Assembly (NCBI GenBank): GCA_009785335.1
Contig: WQWM01000009.1
Location: forward strand, 1 to 64,000
DNA length: 64,000 nucleotides
From: Oscillospiraceae bacterium
GTDB lineage: Bacteria; Bacillota; Clostridia; Oscillospirales; Acutalibacteraceae
Direction: 5' to 3'
Positions 33,140 through 42,189 of the stretch are shown piece after piece. Made by a program: the position numbers and the translations under genes. How positions within the stretch are numbered: position 1 is the first letter of the stretch; the number at the start of each line of letters is the position of its first letter. Below the pieces are notes generated by a model. It worked only from the letters and a program-made list of their open reading frames with translations, was not told the DNA's origin and ran no database searches.

Positions 33140-33854
33140 GCCACTCCTGTTCGTTCGGTTGCAATGCTAAGACGGTTGCGCTGCCGCTGCCATGGGCGGT
33201 GATGCGGTTGGCCTTGCACAGCGCCAGCACCGCCAAAAATGTTGCCACCAGTTCGCTGCGGCTTTCGCTTTCGGCCAGCATGTCGCGCATGGCGGTGCGT
33301 TTTTGCACGCGCAAGCGGTCAAAAACATAACCAAAGCGGCTCACCACGCTCACAATGCGGTGCGCGATAATGCCTGAAAAGGCTTCTACCGGTGGCGGCA
33401 AGCGGCGCTTTCCTCTGCCTGCTGCAGCTAAGTATGCCTGAAAAATATCGTTGGGCTTGTGTGTGTGACAGTATGTATAATTCGGTGGGATCTCTTCAGC
33501 TGGCCGGGCAAGCAGGGCAAAACCTGTGCCGCGTTTGCGCAGTTGTTCGGCAAGCAATTGGCAGTCGCGGTAGTCAAGCAACTCTTGTCGCAGGGCTTCG
33601 GCGGCATCTTCTTCGTCGCCGTGTTTGGGCAGCAAGGCTTTTGATTTTATGAACACCAGCCGTGCGGCCATTTCGAGAAATTCAGCTTGCACTTCAAGCT
33701 TTGCGTCGCGCAGTTCGGTCATCAGCTCAAGATATTGTTCAATCAGCGCTGCAATGGGCACGTCGTGAATGCTCACCTTGCGCTGGCCAACCATGTGCAG
33801 CAGCAAATCTAAGGGGCCCTCGAATTGGTCGAGTTTATACTGAAATATGCTCAT
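33117..33854 (-). CDS. scpA: Segregation and condensation protein A (kleisin)
   Basis: 245 aa. The N-terminal SMC-binding helix (FQYKLDQFEGPLDLLLHMV) and the family sequence AAALVFIKSKALLP-like (EMAARLVFIKSKALLPKH) are present, with a C-terminal winged helix. It bridges SMC heads. GGGAGGG precedes the ATG. Follows the M50 protease by 1 bp. Confidence 0.95.
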   Translation of the reverse strand: MSIFQYKLDQFEGPLDLLLHMVGQRKVSIHDVPIAALIEQYLELMTELRDAKLEVQAEFLEMAARLVFIKSKALLPKHGDEEDAAEALRQELLDYRDCQLLAEQLRKRGTGFALLARPAEEIPPNYTYCHTHKPNDIFQAYLAAAGRGKRRLPPPVEAFSGIIAHRIVSVVSRFGYVFDRLRVQKRTAMRDMLAESESRSELVATFLAVLALCKANRITAHGSGSATVLALQPNEQEWRDIDDDE

Positions 33855-34583
33855 TTACCCTCCCAAAATCAACCTAAACGGCAGTCCAACCAGCCACATA
33901 ATCCCATTGAATATCGGCGTGGTTGCCCAGCTGATTAGCGAAACGCCCATCCAGCCCAGCAACACAATGGCTGCCAGAAATATATAACCGATTGTGCGTT
34001 CGTTGTTATACATCCACAGCGATGCTCGTGGGGGCAGAAAAATATCCACAATGCGCGAGCCGTCTAGCGGCGGCACAGGCAGCAGGTTGAAAACCATCAG
34101 CATCACATTAAAAAATGCCAGTTGAGAAAAAAACAAAGCAACAAGCTCAGAAATTTCACTGCTATCAAACACCAACAGGTGCAATACCACGGCTACCCAA
34201 GTGAAAATAGCAAACACAAACACCTGTATCAGGTTGCTCAGCGGGCCAGCCGCAGCGACCAGTGCCATGCATTTTTGTTGTCCACGGCGTTTAAAGCGGC
34301 GATATTCTAGGTTGCGGGGGTTCACCGGCACTGGCTTTGCCCAGCCTACGCCAATGATGAAAATCATCAGCGTGCCCATTAAATCAAGGTGTTTGAATGG
34401 GTCAAGCGTAAGACGGCCTTGCATTTGGGCGGTGTTGTCGCCCAGCTTTTTTGCTGCCCACGCATGCGCAAATTCGTGCACAGATAAGCTTAACAACCAG
34501 CCTGCGACAAGTGCGGCCAAATGAATCAGCAACTGAGGAGCTTGTTCGGTATTCAAGCCTCGCACTATCTGTAAAATGAGCAT
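33855..34583 (-). CDS. Site-2 protease-family (M50) membrane metalloprotease
   Basis: 242 aa, about six membrane helices. The zinc motif HExxH is in LSVHEFAHAWAAKKLGD; the third ligand Asp is in NLLPVPPLDGSRI. This short YwhC/YdiL-like form lacks a PDZ domain. It normally precedes scpA-scpB in Clostridia, as here. Substrate unknown. Confidence 0.92.
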   Translation of the reverse strand: MLILQIVRGLNTEQAPQLLIHLAALVAGWLLSLSVHEFAHAWAAKKLGDNTAQMQGRLTLDPFKHLDLMGTLMIFIIGVGWAKPVPVNPRNLEYRRFKRRGQQKCMALVAAAGPLSNLIQVFVFAIFTWVAVVLHLLVFDSSEISELVALFFSQLAFFNVMLMVFNLLPVPPLDGSRIVDIFLPPRASLWMYNNERTIGYIFLAAIVLLGWMGVSLISWATTPIFNGIMWLVGLPFRLILGG

Positions 34584-34608
34584 AAAATATCCCCCTAGTT
34601 ATAGTATA

Positions 34609-35418
34609 TCACACTTGTTCGCGCTTTGCAACCACAACCCTGCCAATGCCGTTAAAATCTTGCAGAATTTCCCCGCCGCCAAACAGCTGAACAATATCTT
34701 CGGCCTGCCCGTCGCCGCATTCTACAGCCAGCACATCACAACGCGGCAGCCAAATTTCTGCCAGCTTGCGATAAAAATCCAGGCCGTCTGCGCCGCCATC
34801 CAACGCCATAGCGGGCTCGTGTTGCACTTCGGCTTGCAAGCTCGCAAGCTCATGCGTGGCGATATACGGCGGGTTGCTTACGACCAATGCGCAATGCGCA
34901 ATGCTGGATGCGTAATTGAAGATATCGTCATGGTGCACAGTGGCGTTGGGGTAGCGCGCAGCGTTTTGCTTGAGATAAGGCAAGGCAGCGTCGCTGAGCT
35001 CAACCAAGTGAACCTGCGCATGCGGCAGGTGGTGCGCGATGCTCAAGCCAATGCAACCTGAACCAGCGCATAGGTCAACAATCGTCAATTCAGCATTGAG
35101 CATGCATTGAGCATTGCGGAGCGCAAGCTCCACCAGCATTTCTGTTTCCGGCCGCGGGATAAGCACACCCAGGCCCACAGCAAAAGGCAAACCGTAAAAT
35201 TCCCAACTGCCCAAGATGTACTGCAACGGCTCCCCTGCTGCACGGCGGGCAACGAGATTGAAGTAATGCGTTGGATCAACAAGCATGTTCGCCTGCAGAT
35301 GCAGTTGAGTTTTGTCCAGTTTGAATGTGTGCTCGGCCAGCAGCAGTGCATCAAAGCGTGCATCATTGCTCGGTTGCAGGTTCGTCTGGGCTTTCGTTAT
35401 CGCTTGGCGAATCGTCAT
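34609..35418 (-). CDS. prmC: Release factor glutamine methyltransferase
   Basis: 269 aa. It methylates the GGQ glutamine of RF1/RF2. The N-terminal helical domain includes LQYILGSWEFYGL and LIPRPETEMLVE; the SAM motif is VDLCAGSGCIG and the catalytic NPPY is in VVSNPPYIA. Two micro-repeats of CATTGAG/CATTGCG units (about 34885-34915 and 35089-35120) code NAQCMLNAEL and SIAHCAL, so they inserted in frame near the active-site segments. It overlaps the DUF1385 gene by 56 bp. Confidence 0.93.
   Translation of the reverse strand: MTIRQAITKAQTNLQPSNDARFDALLLAEHTFKLDKTQLHLQANMLVDPTHYFNLVARRAAGEPLQYILGSWEFYGLPFAVGLGVLIPRPETEMLVELALRNAQCMLNAELTIVDLCAGSGCIGLSIAHHLPHAQVHLVELSDAALPYLKQNAARYPNATVHHDDIFNYASSIAHCALVVSNPPYIATHELASLQAEVQHEPAMALDGGADGLDFYRKLAEIWLPRCDVLAVECGDGQAEDIVQLFGGGEILQDFNGIGRVVVAKREQV
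34885..34915. repeat. AATGCGC micro-repeat inside prmC (before NPPY)
   Basis: Tandem CAATGCG units read in frame as SIAHCAL. A second copy of the same class is at about 35089-35120, between conserved motifs. Confidence 0.7.
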
Positions 35419-36424
35419 CGGTTTCCTCAGTCATCCAAAGTTCTTCGCAGGGCATACCCAGCGCGGTTTTTAATGCAATAATGCCCACCAGTATCATTCC
35501 ATCATCGGGCTCTTTTGTGGTGATGCGCTGCATGCACATGCCGGGGAACGACAGTGCTCGCGTGATGGGATTGTTGATAAACCTGCCTGCTAAGCGGATA
35601 AACTCATAGCCCAATGCCATGAGAATGGGGATCATCAACAGGCGCATCGGGATGCGGATGAGTAAGTTGCTGCTGTTCCAAATTTCCGGGATAATGCTGG
35701 AAAGAATTACTGCAACCAAAATGCTCAGTGCCACCACCATGAACAAAAAGCTGGTGCCGCAGCGCGGGTGCAAACGGCTTTGTTTGCGCACGTTTTCCAC
35801 GGTCAAGTCAAGTTCGGCTTCATAGGCATAGATGGCCTTATGTTCTGCGCCGTGGTAGGCAAACACACGGCGGATATCCGGAATCAGCGACGAGAGGAAC
35901 ATGTAGGTGACAAACAAAACTACGCGAATCAGCCCCTCGAATATTGCGCGAAAGCTGAATGCGCCAATGGCGATGTCGCCGCCGGCCAGCCACGCAATGC
36001 CGTCATAAAGCAACGTGGGCAGCACCGAAAACAAAAACAGCATCAGCCCAATACCCAATACAATGCCAATGACACTGACGGCGGTCATCATCTTGGGGCC
36101 AAAGTGTTTTTCAATCCAGCGATCAAGCTTGCTTTCGCTTGTTGTTTCTTCCATGATGCCGTCTAGGGCTTTTTCGGCGGATTCCATCATGCACTTGATG
36201 CCAAAACTCATGGAATGCACCAAGTTCACCGGCCCACGAATCAGCGGCCAGCCCAGCAGTTTGCATTTATCTTTGGGCAGGGTGACGGGCATCACTTTTG
36301 TGTCGATTTTGCCGTTGGGCAAACGAATGGCCATGGCGGCTTGTTCGGGTCCGCGCATCATGATGCCTTCCATCAGCGCTTCGCCGCCCACGGTGGGTTT
36401 TGCGGGAGTTTTTTCTTTTTTCAT
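35363..36424 (-). CDS. DUF1385 membrane protein (YqhQ-like)
   Basis: 353 aa from ATG 36424 with AGAGGA upstream. It begins with the family signature GGEALMEGIMMRGP and carries several membrane helices (FLFSVLPTLLYDGIAWL; VALSILVAVILSSIIP). The central YHGAEHKAIYAYEAE and LHPRCGTSFLF motifs, rich in His/Cys/Glu, suggest metal binding. Function unknown; it usually precedes prmC, as here. The C-terminus is acidic (DDDSPSDNESPDEPATEQ). Confidence 0.9.
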   Translation of the reverse strand: MKKEKTPAKPTVGGEALMEGIMMRGPEQAAMAIRLPNGKIDTKVMPVTLPKDKCKLLGWPLIRGPVNLVHSMSFGIKCMMESAEKALDGIMEETTSESKLDRWIEKHFGPKMMTAVSVIGIVLGIGLMLFLFSVLPTLLYDGIAWLAGGDIAIGAFSFRAIFEGLIRVVLFVTYMFLSSLIPDIRRVFAYHGAEHKAIYAYEAELDLTVENVRKQSRLHPRCGTSFLFMVVALSILVAVILSSIIPEIWNSSNLLIRIPMRLLMIPILMALGYEFIRLAGRFINNPITRALSFPGMCMQRITTKEPDDGMILVGIIALKTALGMPCEELWMTEETDDDSPSDNESPDEPATEQ

Positions 36425-36425
36425 G

Positions 36426-36692
36426 TTATCCTCTTTCATAGTGTGTCCACATGCGCAAGATTTTGATATGTTTTAGCTCGATGTCAATTTCATACACCAG
36501 CCGATGTTGTCGATTTATTCGTCTTGAGTATCGTGCGGGATGATGTCCTTTAAGCTTTTCGTAAGGCGGTGGGTTTTGAAAAGGATTGGTGCGCAATACA
36601 CCAATGAGCCGCAAAGCTTGTGTGTCTAGTTTTGCAGCTTTAAGTTTTGCGATATCTTTAGCAGCTAGGGACGCATAGCGTATTTCCCACAT
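36426..36692 (-). CDS. YoeB/Txe-type mRNA interferase toxin
   Basis: 88 aa RelE-superfamily toxin. The YoeB signature is YSRRINRQHRLVYEID ... WTHYE, with the C-terminal His-Tyr. Such toxins cleave mRNA on the ribosome. Start and antitoxin stop share one base (TAATG), so they are coupled. It lies between the DUF1385 gene and a histidine-kinase gene. Confidence 0.9.
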   Translation of the reverse strand: MWEIRYASLAAKDIAKLKAAKLDTQALRLIGVLRTNPFQNPPPYEKLKGHHPARYSRRINRQHRLVYEIDIELKHIKILRMWTHYERG

Positions 36693-36916
36693 TACCAGTT
36701 CACATCACTTTCTGTTAAACAATCCTCCCATGGCTGCGCCGAAGCAACGTTGAGGCTATCAACGTAACCGGGAATGGAACAAAAATATTCATCATCTGTT
36801 GGATGTGCTTCTTCAATTAACGCATACGCTTGCGTAAGCATTTCAAAAATGCCCCGCAACATTTCATCCGGGAATTTCATCACCAATTCGTAGGTTTTTG
36901 TTTGTAATTCGGACAT
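36692..36916 (-). CDS. Cognate antitoxin of the YoeB-like toxin
   Basis: 74 aa. An N-terminal helical part (MSELQTKTYELVMKFPDEML) and an acidic C-terminal toxin-binding part (SAQPWEDCLTESDVNW) are visible. No ribbon-helix-helix or Phd fold is obvious. GGGGAGGA precedes the ATG. Assigned as antitoxin from its position and coupling. Confidence 0.8.
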   Translation of the reverse strand: MSELQTKTYELVMKFPDEMLRGIFEMLTQAYALIEEAHPTDDEYFCSIPGYVDSLNVASAQPWEDCLTESDVNW

Positions 36917-36938
36917 AAAAAATCCTCCCCTTCTTAAT

Positions 36939-37991
36939 TTACACCAATGGAAACGTCATATACACCGTAAGCCCTTGCCCCGGTGCGGTTTCGAATTCCA
37001 GTGTCGCTTGATGTGCGCGCAAAATTTCCTCCACCACTGCAAGGCCAATGCCGCTGCCGGGCGTGTTTGCCGCAGCTTTGTAGAATTTTTCGGTGATGTG
37101 CGGCAGGTGCTCGGCAGAAATGCCGCAGCCGGTATCGCTGATGTCCACATGCAGACGTTTGGTTTCGTGATTAATCTGTGCTGCCACGGTGATCATGCCG
37201 CCCTGCGGGGTGTGTTTGAAGGCGTTATCTAGCAGGTTGATGAATACTTGCCGCAGCCGTGCGGCATCACCCAGCACGGGGGCAGGCACATCCGGGGTGT
37301 TGGATTGCAGCGCAATGCCGTCGCGCGCGGCGCGTTGCTCGCAGAAGAAATATACCACGTCATCCAGTTCGGCCAAGATATCTACAGCCTCTTGCTCCAA
37401 TGCCAAGCGATTGGCCTGCATGCGTGAAAAATCCAGCAGTTGCATCACCAGATTATCCAGCCGTGTGGTTTCGTCAACAATCACCCCAAGCCCACGGTGG
37501 ACCAAGTCAGGGTCAGGGATTTCACTGAGCATCAGCGTTTCGCTCCAGCCCTTGATGGCCGTTAGTGGTGTGCGCAATTCGTGCGACACGGTGGAAACGA
37601 ACTCATTTTTCGTGCGTTCGGCAAACACAAGACGTTCGGCGATGCTGTTGATTTGCGCGGCAAGCAGATGCACTTCGCTTTGTTTTTGCGGCAACTGCCC
37701 CACGCGAGCCTCGTAGTCTCCGCGTGCGATGGCCTGCGCCGCCCGGTGCACTTGCTCAATGGGCTGCACGAGTGCACGCCGTAGTTTGGACACCCAAATG
37801 CACAATGCAACCACCAGCACAAGCCAAGCCGTAGCTAACCCAATGCTGATGTGCAGTAGCACTTGCGGTTCTTGCACGCGGCCAAGCAGCGAAAGCATCA
37901 GGCCAATGAACATGCTGCCAAACAGCACGGCAATCAGCACCACGGCAATCATCATGCTGCGGTGGATGGGAGAAGTGCGGGTGTCGTTCAT
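36939..37991 (-). CDS. Membrane sensor histidine kinase
   Basis: 350 aa from ATG 37991 with AAAGGA upstream. Two membrane helices near the N-terminus with almost no extracytoplasmic loop, then HAMP (QPIEQVHRAAQAIARGDYEA), HisKA with the phospho-His in VSHELRTPLTAIKGW, and HATPase_c with N box NLLDNAFKHT, G1 DTGCGI and GSGIGLAVV. The near-absence of a sensor loop suggests it senses the membrane. Partner response regulator lies 118 bp upstream. Confidence 0.95.
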   Translation of the reverse strand: MNDTRTSPIHRSMMIAVVLIAVLFGSMFIGLMLSLLGRVQEPQVLLHISIGLATAWLVLVVALCIWVSKLRRALVQPIEQVHRAAQAIARGDYEARVGQLPQKQSEVHLLAAQINSIAERLVFAERTKNEFVSTVSHELRTPLTAIKGWSETLMLSEIPDPDLVHRGLGVIVDETTRLDNLVMQLLDFSRMQANRLALEQEAVDILAELDDVVYFFCEQRAARDGIALQSNTPDVPAPVLGDAARLRQVFINLLDNAFKHTPQGGMITVAAQINHETKRLHVDISDTGCGISAEHLPHITEKFYKAAANTPGSGIGLAVVEEILRAHQATLEFETAPGQGLTVYMTFPLV

Positions 37992-38019
37992 GGTTGCATC
38001 CTTTCGGTACGGTGTAGTT

Positions 38020-38106
38020 GTCTCGTGTAGGGGCGGCAATCTGCCGCCCGGGATTTTAATAGCGAGCAAAAGAGGAACGGGCGGATACTATCCGCCCCTA
38101 CACGCG
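38020..38106. repeat. GTAGGGGCGGC inverted-repeat element between regulator and kinase genes
   Basis: TGTAGGGGCGGCAATCTGCC / GCCCG and ACGGGCGGATACTATCCGCC / CCTACACG, spacing about 30 bp. Confidence 0.85.
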
Positions 38107-38108
38107 GG

Positions 38109-38813
38109 TCATTCCTGCCAGCGATAGCCTTGGCCCCACACGGTGGCAATGCGCTGTGGGTTTGAGGGGTCATCCTCGATTTTCATGCGCAGGCGGCGCA
38201 CATTCACGTCCACGATTTTCGCGTCGGCAAAGCTGGCGTCGCCCCAAACTTCCGCAAAAATTTTCGTGCGGGTGAGTTCTTTGCCAGGGTTATGCATGAA
38301 CAATTCCATCAGTGCAAGCTCAATGTTAGTTAATTCTATGCGCACACCATTGCGTTTTAGCCATCGCCCGCGCATGTCAAGGAGGAATTCCCCGCTTTGC
38401 AGCACGCTGGGCTGTGGTTTTGCAGGTTGTGCGGGCATGTTCACTCGCCGCAGCACAGACTCGACCCGTGCGCGCAATTCGCCGGGCGAAAAAGGCTTGG
38501 TAATGTAATCATCCGCACCCGAAAGCAGCCCCTGCACCTTGTCATCTTCCTGCGATTTTGCCGACAAAAAGATGATGCCAATGCGCGGGTTCTGTGCACG
38601 AATGCGCTGTGCTAACTCCAGACCATCCATTTCCGGCATCATGATATCCAGCAGCGCAAGGTCGAACTCGCCTTCCTCAGCCACATAAGTCTCCCACGCT
38701 TCGGCACCATTGGTGGCCTGCATGATCTCTGCGCCCGTGGCCGCCAAGTTTAGCACCACCATATCGCGGATATTCTGTTCATCTTCTGCTACCAATATGC
38801 GACGAGTGGGCAT
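38109..38813 (-). CDS. OmpR/PhoB-type response regulator
   Basis: 234 aa from ATG 38813 (AAAGGAG upstream). The receiver domain begins RRILVAEDEQNI, the phosphoacceptor Asp is in LALLDIMMPEMDGLE, and Lys is in ITKPFSPGEL. The C-terminal winged helix contains LTNIELALMELFMHNPGKEL and VDVNVRRLRMKIED. It pairs with the kinase downstream; target genes unknown. The longer frame upstream contains micro-repeat sequence (about 38828-38870). Confidence 0.94.
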   Translation of the reverse strand: MPTRRILVAEDEQNIRDMVVLNLAATGAEIMQATNGAEAWETYVAEEGEFDLALLDIMMPEMDGLELAQRIRAQNPRIGIIFLSAKSQEDDKVQGLLSGADDYITKPFSPGELRARVESVLRRVNMPAQPAKPQPSVLQSGEFLLDMRGRWLKRNGVRIELTNIELALMELFMHNPGKELTRTKIFAEVWGDASFADAKIVDVNVRRLRMKIEDDPSNPQRIATVWGQGYRWQE

Positions 38814-38827
38814 AGGGGGACTCCTTT

Positions 38828-38866
38828 CAATTGACAATTGACAGTTGACAATGAACAATTGTGGTT
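38828..38866. repeat. CAATTGACAATTGACAGTTGAC micro-repeat upstream of the response regulator
   Basis: Tandem heptamers of (C)AATTGA / CAGTTGA, and at 38913-38930 the related TTGTCCATTGTTAAATG. Same class as the short repeats in prmC and the ECF ATPase gene. Confidence 0.65.
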
Positions 38867-38928
38867 GCGCTTCGCGCGATAAAAATGGGCATGGGCGAAG
38901 CCCATCAATCATTGTCCATTGTTAAATG

Positions 38929-40209
38929 TCAACTGTTCACTGCAATAAGCTGTGCCGTCACGAAGTGTTCGCCGAAGGCCCAAGTGTCGCCTTGCCGTGT
39001 GCTAATGTGCAGTGGCAGGCGGTGGGTACCGGGGGCTAGCTCGTCGTTGAGTAGAGCCATCGCGGTGATATCTTGTGCTGTCATTTCGCTCAGGATAGCC
39101 TCGGGGCCGACGATGGTGATGCCTGCAGCGCTGCCAAATGCGGCGGTAAAGGGACTGCCATCCGGCAGGCGAATTTGCGCGGCAGGCAGCATGAATGTCG
39201 TCATGTCATAGCCTTGCAGGTCAACTTCCACATCGAAATAATCCACTTGGGTGAAGAAATGCACTTCGGGAATTTCTGCGGCGGCAAAACGAAAACGGTT
39301 GTTTGCTGGCGAAAGCTCGTGTGCGTGAATTTGGCCGATGATGAACGTGCCATTTTCGTCGGACATGTTGGCAGCGGCGGCATTCACCCGGTTGGGCGTG
39401 ATGCGAAAACTTGGCTGTGCGGCAGACGGAATACCCGCAAACATCACGCCGACATCCATTTGTGCAATGGGCCACACAGGCAGCACCGCGCTGATTTCCG
39501 GCTGCCCGCCGTTGAAGGTCAGGTAACCCAGCCGCATCCCGTTTTGGTCATAGGCGACGAGGTAAGCGTCGTCAAATCGTGTGGTTTCGATTAGGTTTAG
39601 GTCATGTTCAAAGCGTGCGTACACTGCGTCAATACGCTGCACCATGCCTTGCGGACCGCTAACTTGCACAGTGGGCTGCAGCAAGAATGGTTCAGCGGCA
39701 AAATAGCCTTCTTCCACCACGCCGCCGGAAATATCTAGGGTGAGATTGAAAAATTCTGTGCTGGGGAGGTCAAAATATAGCCAGGGTGTGTGTTCCGGCG
39801 TGAAGCTGACGATGCGCACGCGTTCATTGGCTGTTGCCACGCGAATTTCTAGGCTAGCGGGCCCGCTTTGGAACACGCCGCCGAGAAACACAATCGCCTC
39901 AATGTCGTCTGCGTTAATCACTTCGTTGCGCGCGGCACGCACGGTCACGTCAATGGTGAGCTGGTGCGGATTGTCTTCGGCCGTTTGCCAAAAGGCCTGC
40001 AAATGCTGTGCAGTTGGGGTTGCTGGCAGGTTTTCTAGGGTGAAAATCACGGGCACACCAGTGATGATGCGCTCTTGGTCTTCGCCGCCCACCACGGCAA
40101 ACATCACCCAAACCACCACGGCGAGAATCAGCGAAATGGCCGCAGCAAAGCGTTTGTTGTGCCACAGCTGTGGCGAGATGATGGGGCGGCGTTCTTTTTT
40201 GTTACTCAT
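38929..40209 (-). CDS. cdaR: YbbR-domain protein, CdaA regulator CdaR
   Basis: 426 aa. A cytoplasmic start and one membrane helix (about 20-42) precede several YbbR repeats outside the membrane. CdaR binds and modulates CdaA. Its ATG overlaps the cdaA stop (ATGA). Four YbbR-type segments are recognisable from recurring V/T-rich strands and GPEAIL/GPQGMV motifs (VSGPQGMVQRID; IVGPEAILSEMT). Confidence 0.9.
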   Translation of the reverse strand: MSNKKERRPIISPQLWHNKRFAAAISLILAVVVWVMFAVVGGEDQERIITGVPVIFTLENLPATPTAQHLQAFWQTAEDNPHQLTIDVTVRAARNEVINADDIEAIVFLGGVFQSGPASLEIRVATANERVRIVSFTPEHTPWLYFDLPSTEFFNLTLDISGGVVEEGYFAAEPFLLQPTVQVSGPQGMVQRIDAVYARFEHDLNLIETTRFDDAYLVAYDQNGMRLGYLTFNGGQPEISAVLPVWPIAQMDVGVMFAGIPSAAQPSFRITPNRVNAAAANMSDENGTFIIGQIHAHELSPANNRFRFAAAEIPEVHFFTQVDYFDVEVDLQGYDMTTFMLPAAQIRLPDGSPFTAAFGSAAGITIVGPEAILSEMTAQDITAMALLNDELAPGTHRLPLHISTRQGDTWAFGEHFVTAQLIAVNS

Positions 40210-41099
40210 TGGCTGCCCCCTTTCTTGCGGCGGTTTAGCACAAAGCGCTTGTTGGCGGTATCGCCTTCCAGCAGCAGACCGCGCAAGCCCTGCCCAACTT
40301 CTTCGGGCGTGATGCCCCAGCGCAGCTCGCCTTTGTAGGCCAGTGACACATGCCCGGTTTCTTCACTCACCACGCACACCATGGCATCGCTTTGTTCGCT
40401 CATGCCGATGGCAGCGCGGTGGCGGGTGCCGAAGTCGCTTTCCACTTCGCTGTCTTGCGGCAGCGGCAAAATGCAACCGGCGGCCAGAATACGTCCGCGG
40501 CGGATGATGACTGCGCCGTCGTGCAGCGGTGCTTTGCTGTGAAAGATATTGTGCAGCAGTTCGCGGCTGACCACAGCTTTGAGCAAGGTGCCGGTTTTGG
40601 CGATTTCGCCCAGCTGAGTTACGCCCTCAAACACGATGAGTGCGCCGGTGCGGTGTTTGCTGAACTGACGCAACACCTCACAGATGGTGTGAATGGCCTT
40701 TTCGATTTCTTCTTGCTCGCGCTCGGTTTTGTTTTGCTGCTGCAAGAATTTAAGGTTGGTGACGGGGTTGCGGCCAAGGCGCTCAAACACGGTGCGAATC
40801 TCAGGCTGAAACAGCACAACAAGCAGCACCACGGCGTTGTCCATCACTTGGCGAAAAATGAACCAGCTGGCTTCCATGCGCAGCACACCTGCGATGAGCG
40901 CAACAATGGCTACCCAAAAAACGCCCTTAAGCAGCTGCATGCCGCGTGTTTGGCGTATCAAGCGTATCAAGCCATAAATCATCAGGGCAACCAGCGCAAT
41001 GTCCAAGGCATCGCGCAGCTGGAAGGATAGAATCACTACCCAAACCTGCGCGAAAAACCCGCCGATTGCATTGATGATGGTGCCGAAAAAGTCAAGCAT
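40206..41099 (-). CDS. cdaA: Diadenylate cyclase
   Basis: 297 aa. Three N-terminal membrane helices, then a DAC domain with the catalytic motifs LHDGAVII (DGA) and GTRHRAAIGMSE (RHR). It makes c-di-AMP from two ATP, controlling potassium and cell-wall balance. GGAGGA precedes the ATG. Followed by cdaR; glmM, the usual third gene, is not in the window. Confidence 0.96.
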   Translation of the reverse strand: MLDFFGTIINAIGGFFAQVWVVILSFQLRDALDIALVALMIYGLIRLIRQTRGMQLLKGVFWVAIVALIAGVLRMEASWFIFRQVMDNAVVLLVVLFQPEIRTVFERLGRNPVTNLKFLQQQNKTEREQEEIEKAIHTICEVLRQFSKHRTGALIVFEGVTQLGEIAKTGTLLKAVVSRELLHNIFHSKAPLHDGAVIIRRGRILAAGCILPLPQDSEVESDFGTRHRAAIGMSEQSDAMVCVVSEETGHVSLAYKGELRWGITPEEVGQGLRGLLLEGDTANKRFVLNRRKKGGSQ

Positions 41100-41104
41100 G
41101 TGGT

Positions 41105-41575
41105 TTATTCCTCCAAAAGTACAACTGCGTGGGCAGCCATGCCCTGCCCTGTGCCGGTGAATCCCAAGCCTTCTTCTGTGGTGGCCTTTACGCTGATTTT
41201 ATCTAAGCCTGTGCAACAAGCGCTTGCGATATTCGCGCGCATTTGCGGGATATATGGCGCAAGCTTGGGTGCTTGTGCAACGATAGTGCTGTCGATGTTG
41301 CTGATGATATAGCCAGCCTTGGAGATTTTATCGCACACCTCGCGCAGCAAAACTAAACTGTCTGCATGTTGATAGCGGGCATCGCTCGGCGGAAAATGTT
41401 TTCCGATATCACCCAATGCGGCCGCGCCCAGCAGGGCATCCATGATGGCATGCGCCAGCACGTCTGCATCGCTGTGGCCGTCAAGGCCGGTGTCGTGCGG
41501 CACAGTTACGCCGCCCAGTACAAGCTTGCGCCCAGGCACCAGGCGGTGCACATCATAACCGTGGCCGATTCGCAT
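41105..41575 (-). CDS. ispF: 2-C-methyl-D-erythritol 2,4-cyclodiphosphate synthase
   Basis: 156 aa. MEP-pathway isoprenoid enzyme. Zinc ligands are in the opening GHGYDVHRL (D-x-H) and [20 protein letters not shown] and [10 protein letters not shown] are conserved. ispD is not adjacent. It overlaps rnmV by 23 bp. Confidence 0.96.
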   Translation of the reverse strand: MRIGHGYDVHRLVPGRKLVLGGVTVPHDTGLDGHSDADVLAHAIMDALLGAAALGDIGKHFPPSDARYQHADSLVLLREVCDKISKAGYIISNIDSTIVAQAPKLAPYIPQMRANIASACCTGLDKISVKATTEEGLGFTGTGQGMAAHAVVLLEE

Positions 41576-42125
41576 CGTATTCCTCCTGTGTCACAATCGC
41601 GCAAAAATGGTTCACGCTCAGGTGCTCGGGTAAATCCAGCGCACGCAGCAGCGCTTGATAGCGTGCTTTGGCGCCGGGCTTGCCCGAAAACCCATCGCGG
41701 TATAGCTGCAGTTTGGTGATGTGTAGGGGCGACCGTCCTCGGTCGTCCGTGGGGTTTGCTGAAGAGTCGCGGGCGACCGAGACGGTCGCCCCTACAATGC
41801 CTGCCCGTTCGAATGCCTGCAAAATTACGGCGTTGTCGGTGTCTTCCACTTCAATGTCTGCGCGGGGCACAAACACATGGGTCACTTGCTGTGCGGGGAT
41901 GTGCTGGCTGATGAACTTGCGAATTTGCATGCCGGCGGGGTCGCTGTCGGTGACGATGATGAGGCCGCGCTGCTGAGCCAGCTTGCCAAAGAGTTTGCGG
42001 CGTGCTGCGTTGTTGTAAATCTGAAAACCGTGGGTTGGCAAGATGAGCGCATCGAATATGCCTTGCAGGCGTTGCACATCGTGCTTGCCCTCGCAGAGAA
42101 TAGCCTCACGTAACGGGATTTTCAT
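41553..42125 (-). CDS. rnmV: Ribonuclease M5-type TOPRIM protein
   Basis: 190 aa from ATG 42125 with GAGGA upstream. The N-terminal TOPRIM domain has the catalytic Glu in [11 protein letters not shown] and DxD in [13 protein letters not shown]; the C-terminal DUF4093 follows. It matures 5S rRNA. A 75-bp GTAGGGGCGAC palindromic element (41722-41796) is inserted exactly in frame between TOPRIM and the C-terminal part and codes about 25 extra residues, including [11 protein letters not shown]. Confidence 0.9.
   Translation of the reverse strand: MKIPLREAILCEGKHDVQRLQGIFDALILPTHGFQIYNNAARRKLFGKLAQQRGLIIVTDSDPAGMQIRKFISQHIPAQQVTHVFVPRADIEVEDTDNAVILQAFERAGIVGATVSVARDSSANPTDDRGRSPLHITKLQLYRDGFSGKPGAKARYQALLRALDLPEHLSVNHFCAIVTQEEYDANRPRL
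41722..41796. repeat. In-frame GTAGGGGCGACC palindromic element inside rnmV
   Basis: TGTAGGGGCGACCG ... CGGTCGCCCCTACA with inner arms GGTCGTCCG and GGGCGACCGAG; length 75 bp (25 codons). The same element family is intergenic elsewhere. The reading frame crosses it with no stop. Confidence 0.92.
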
Positions 42126-42189
42126 GCTTTCCTCTTTCTTGCACGCCGCCCCTACATGCTGACGGTAGTCAGGTTTGTATAGTTTACAC

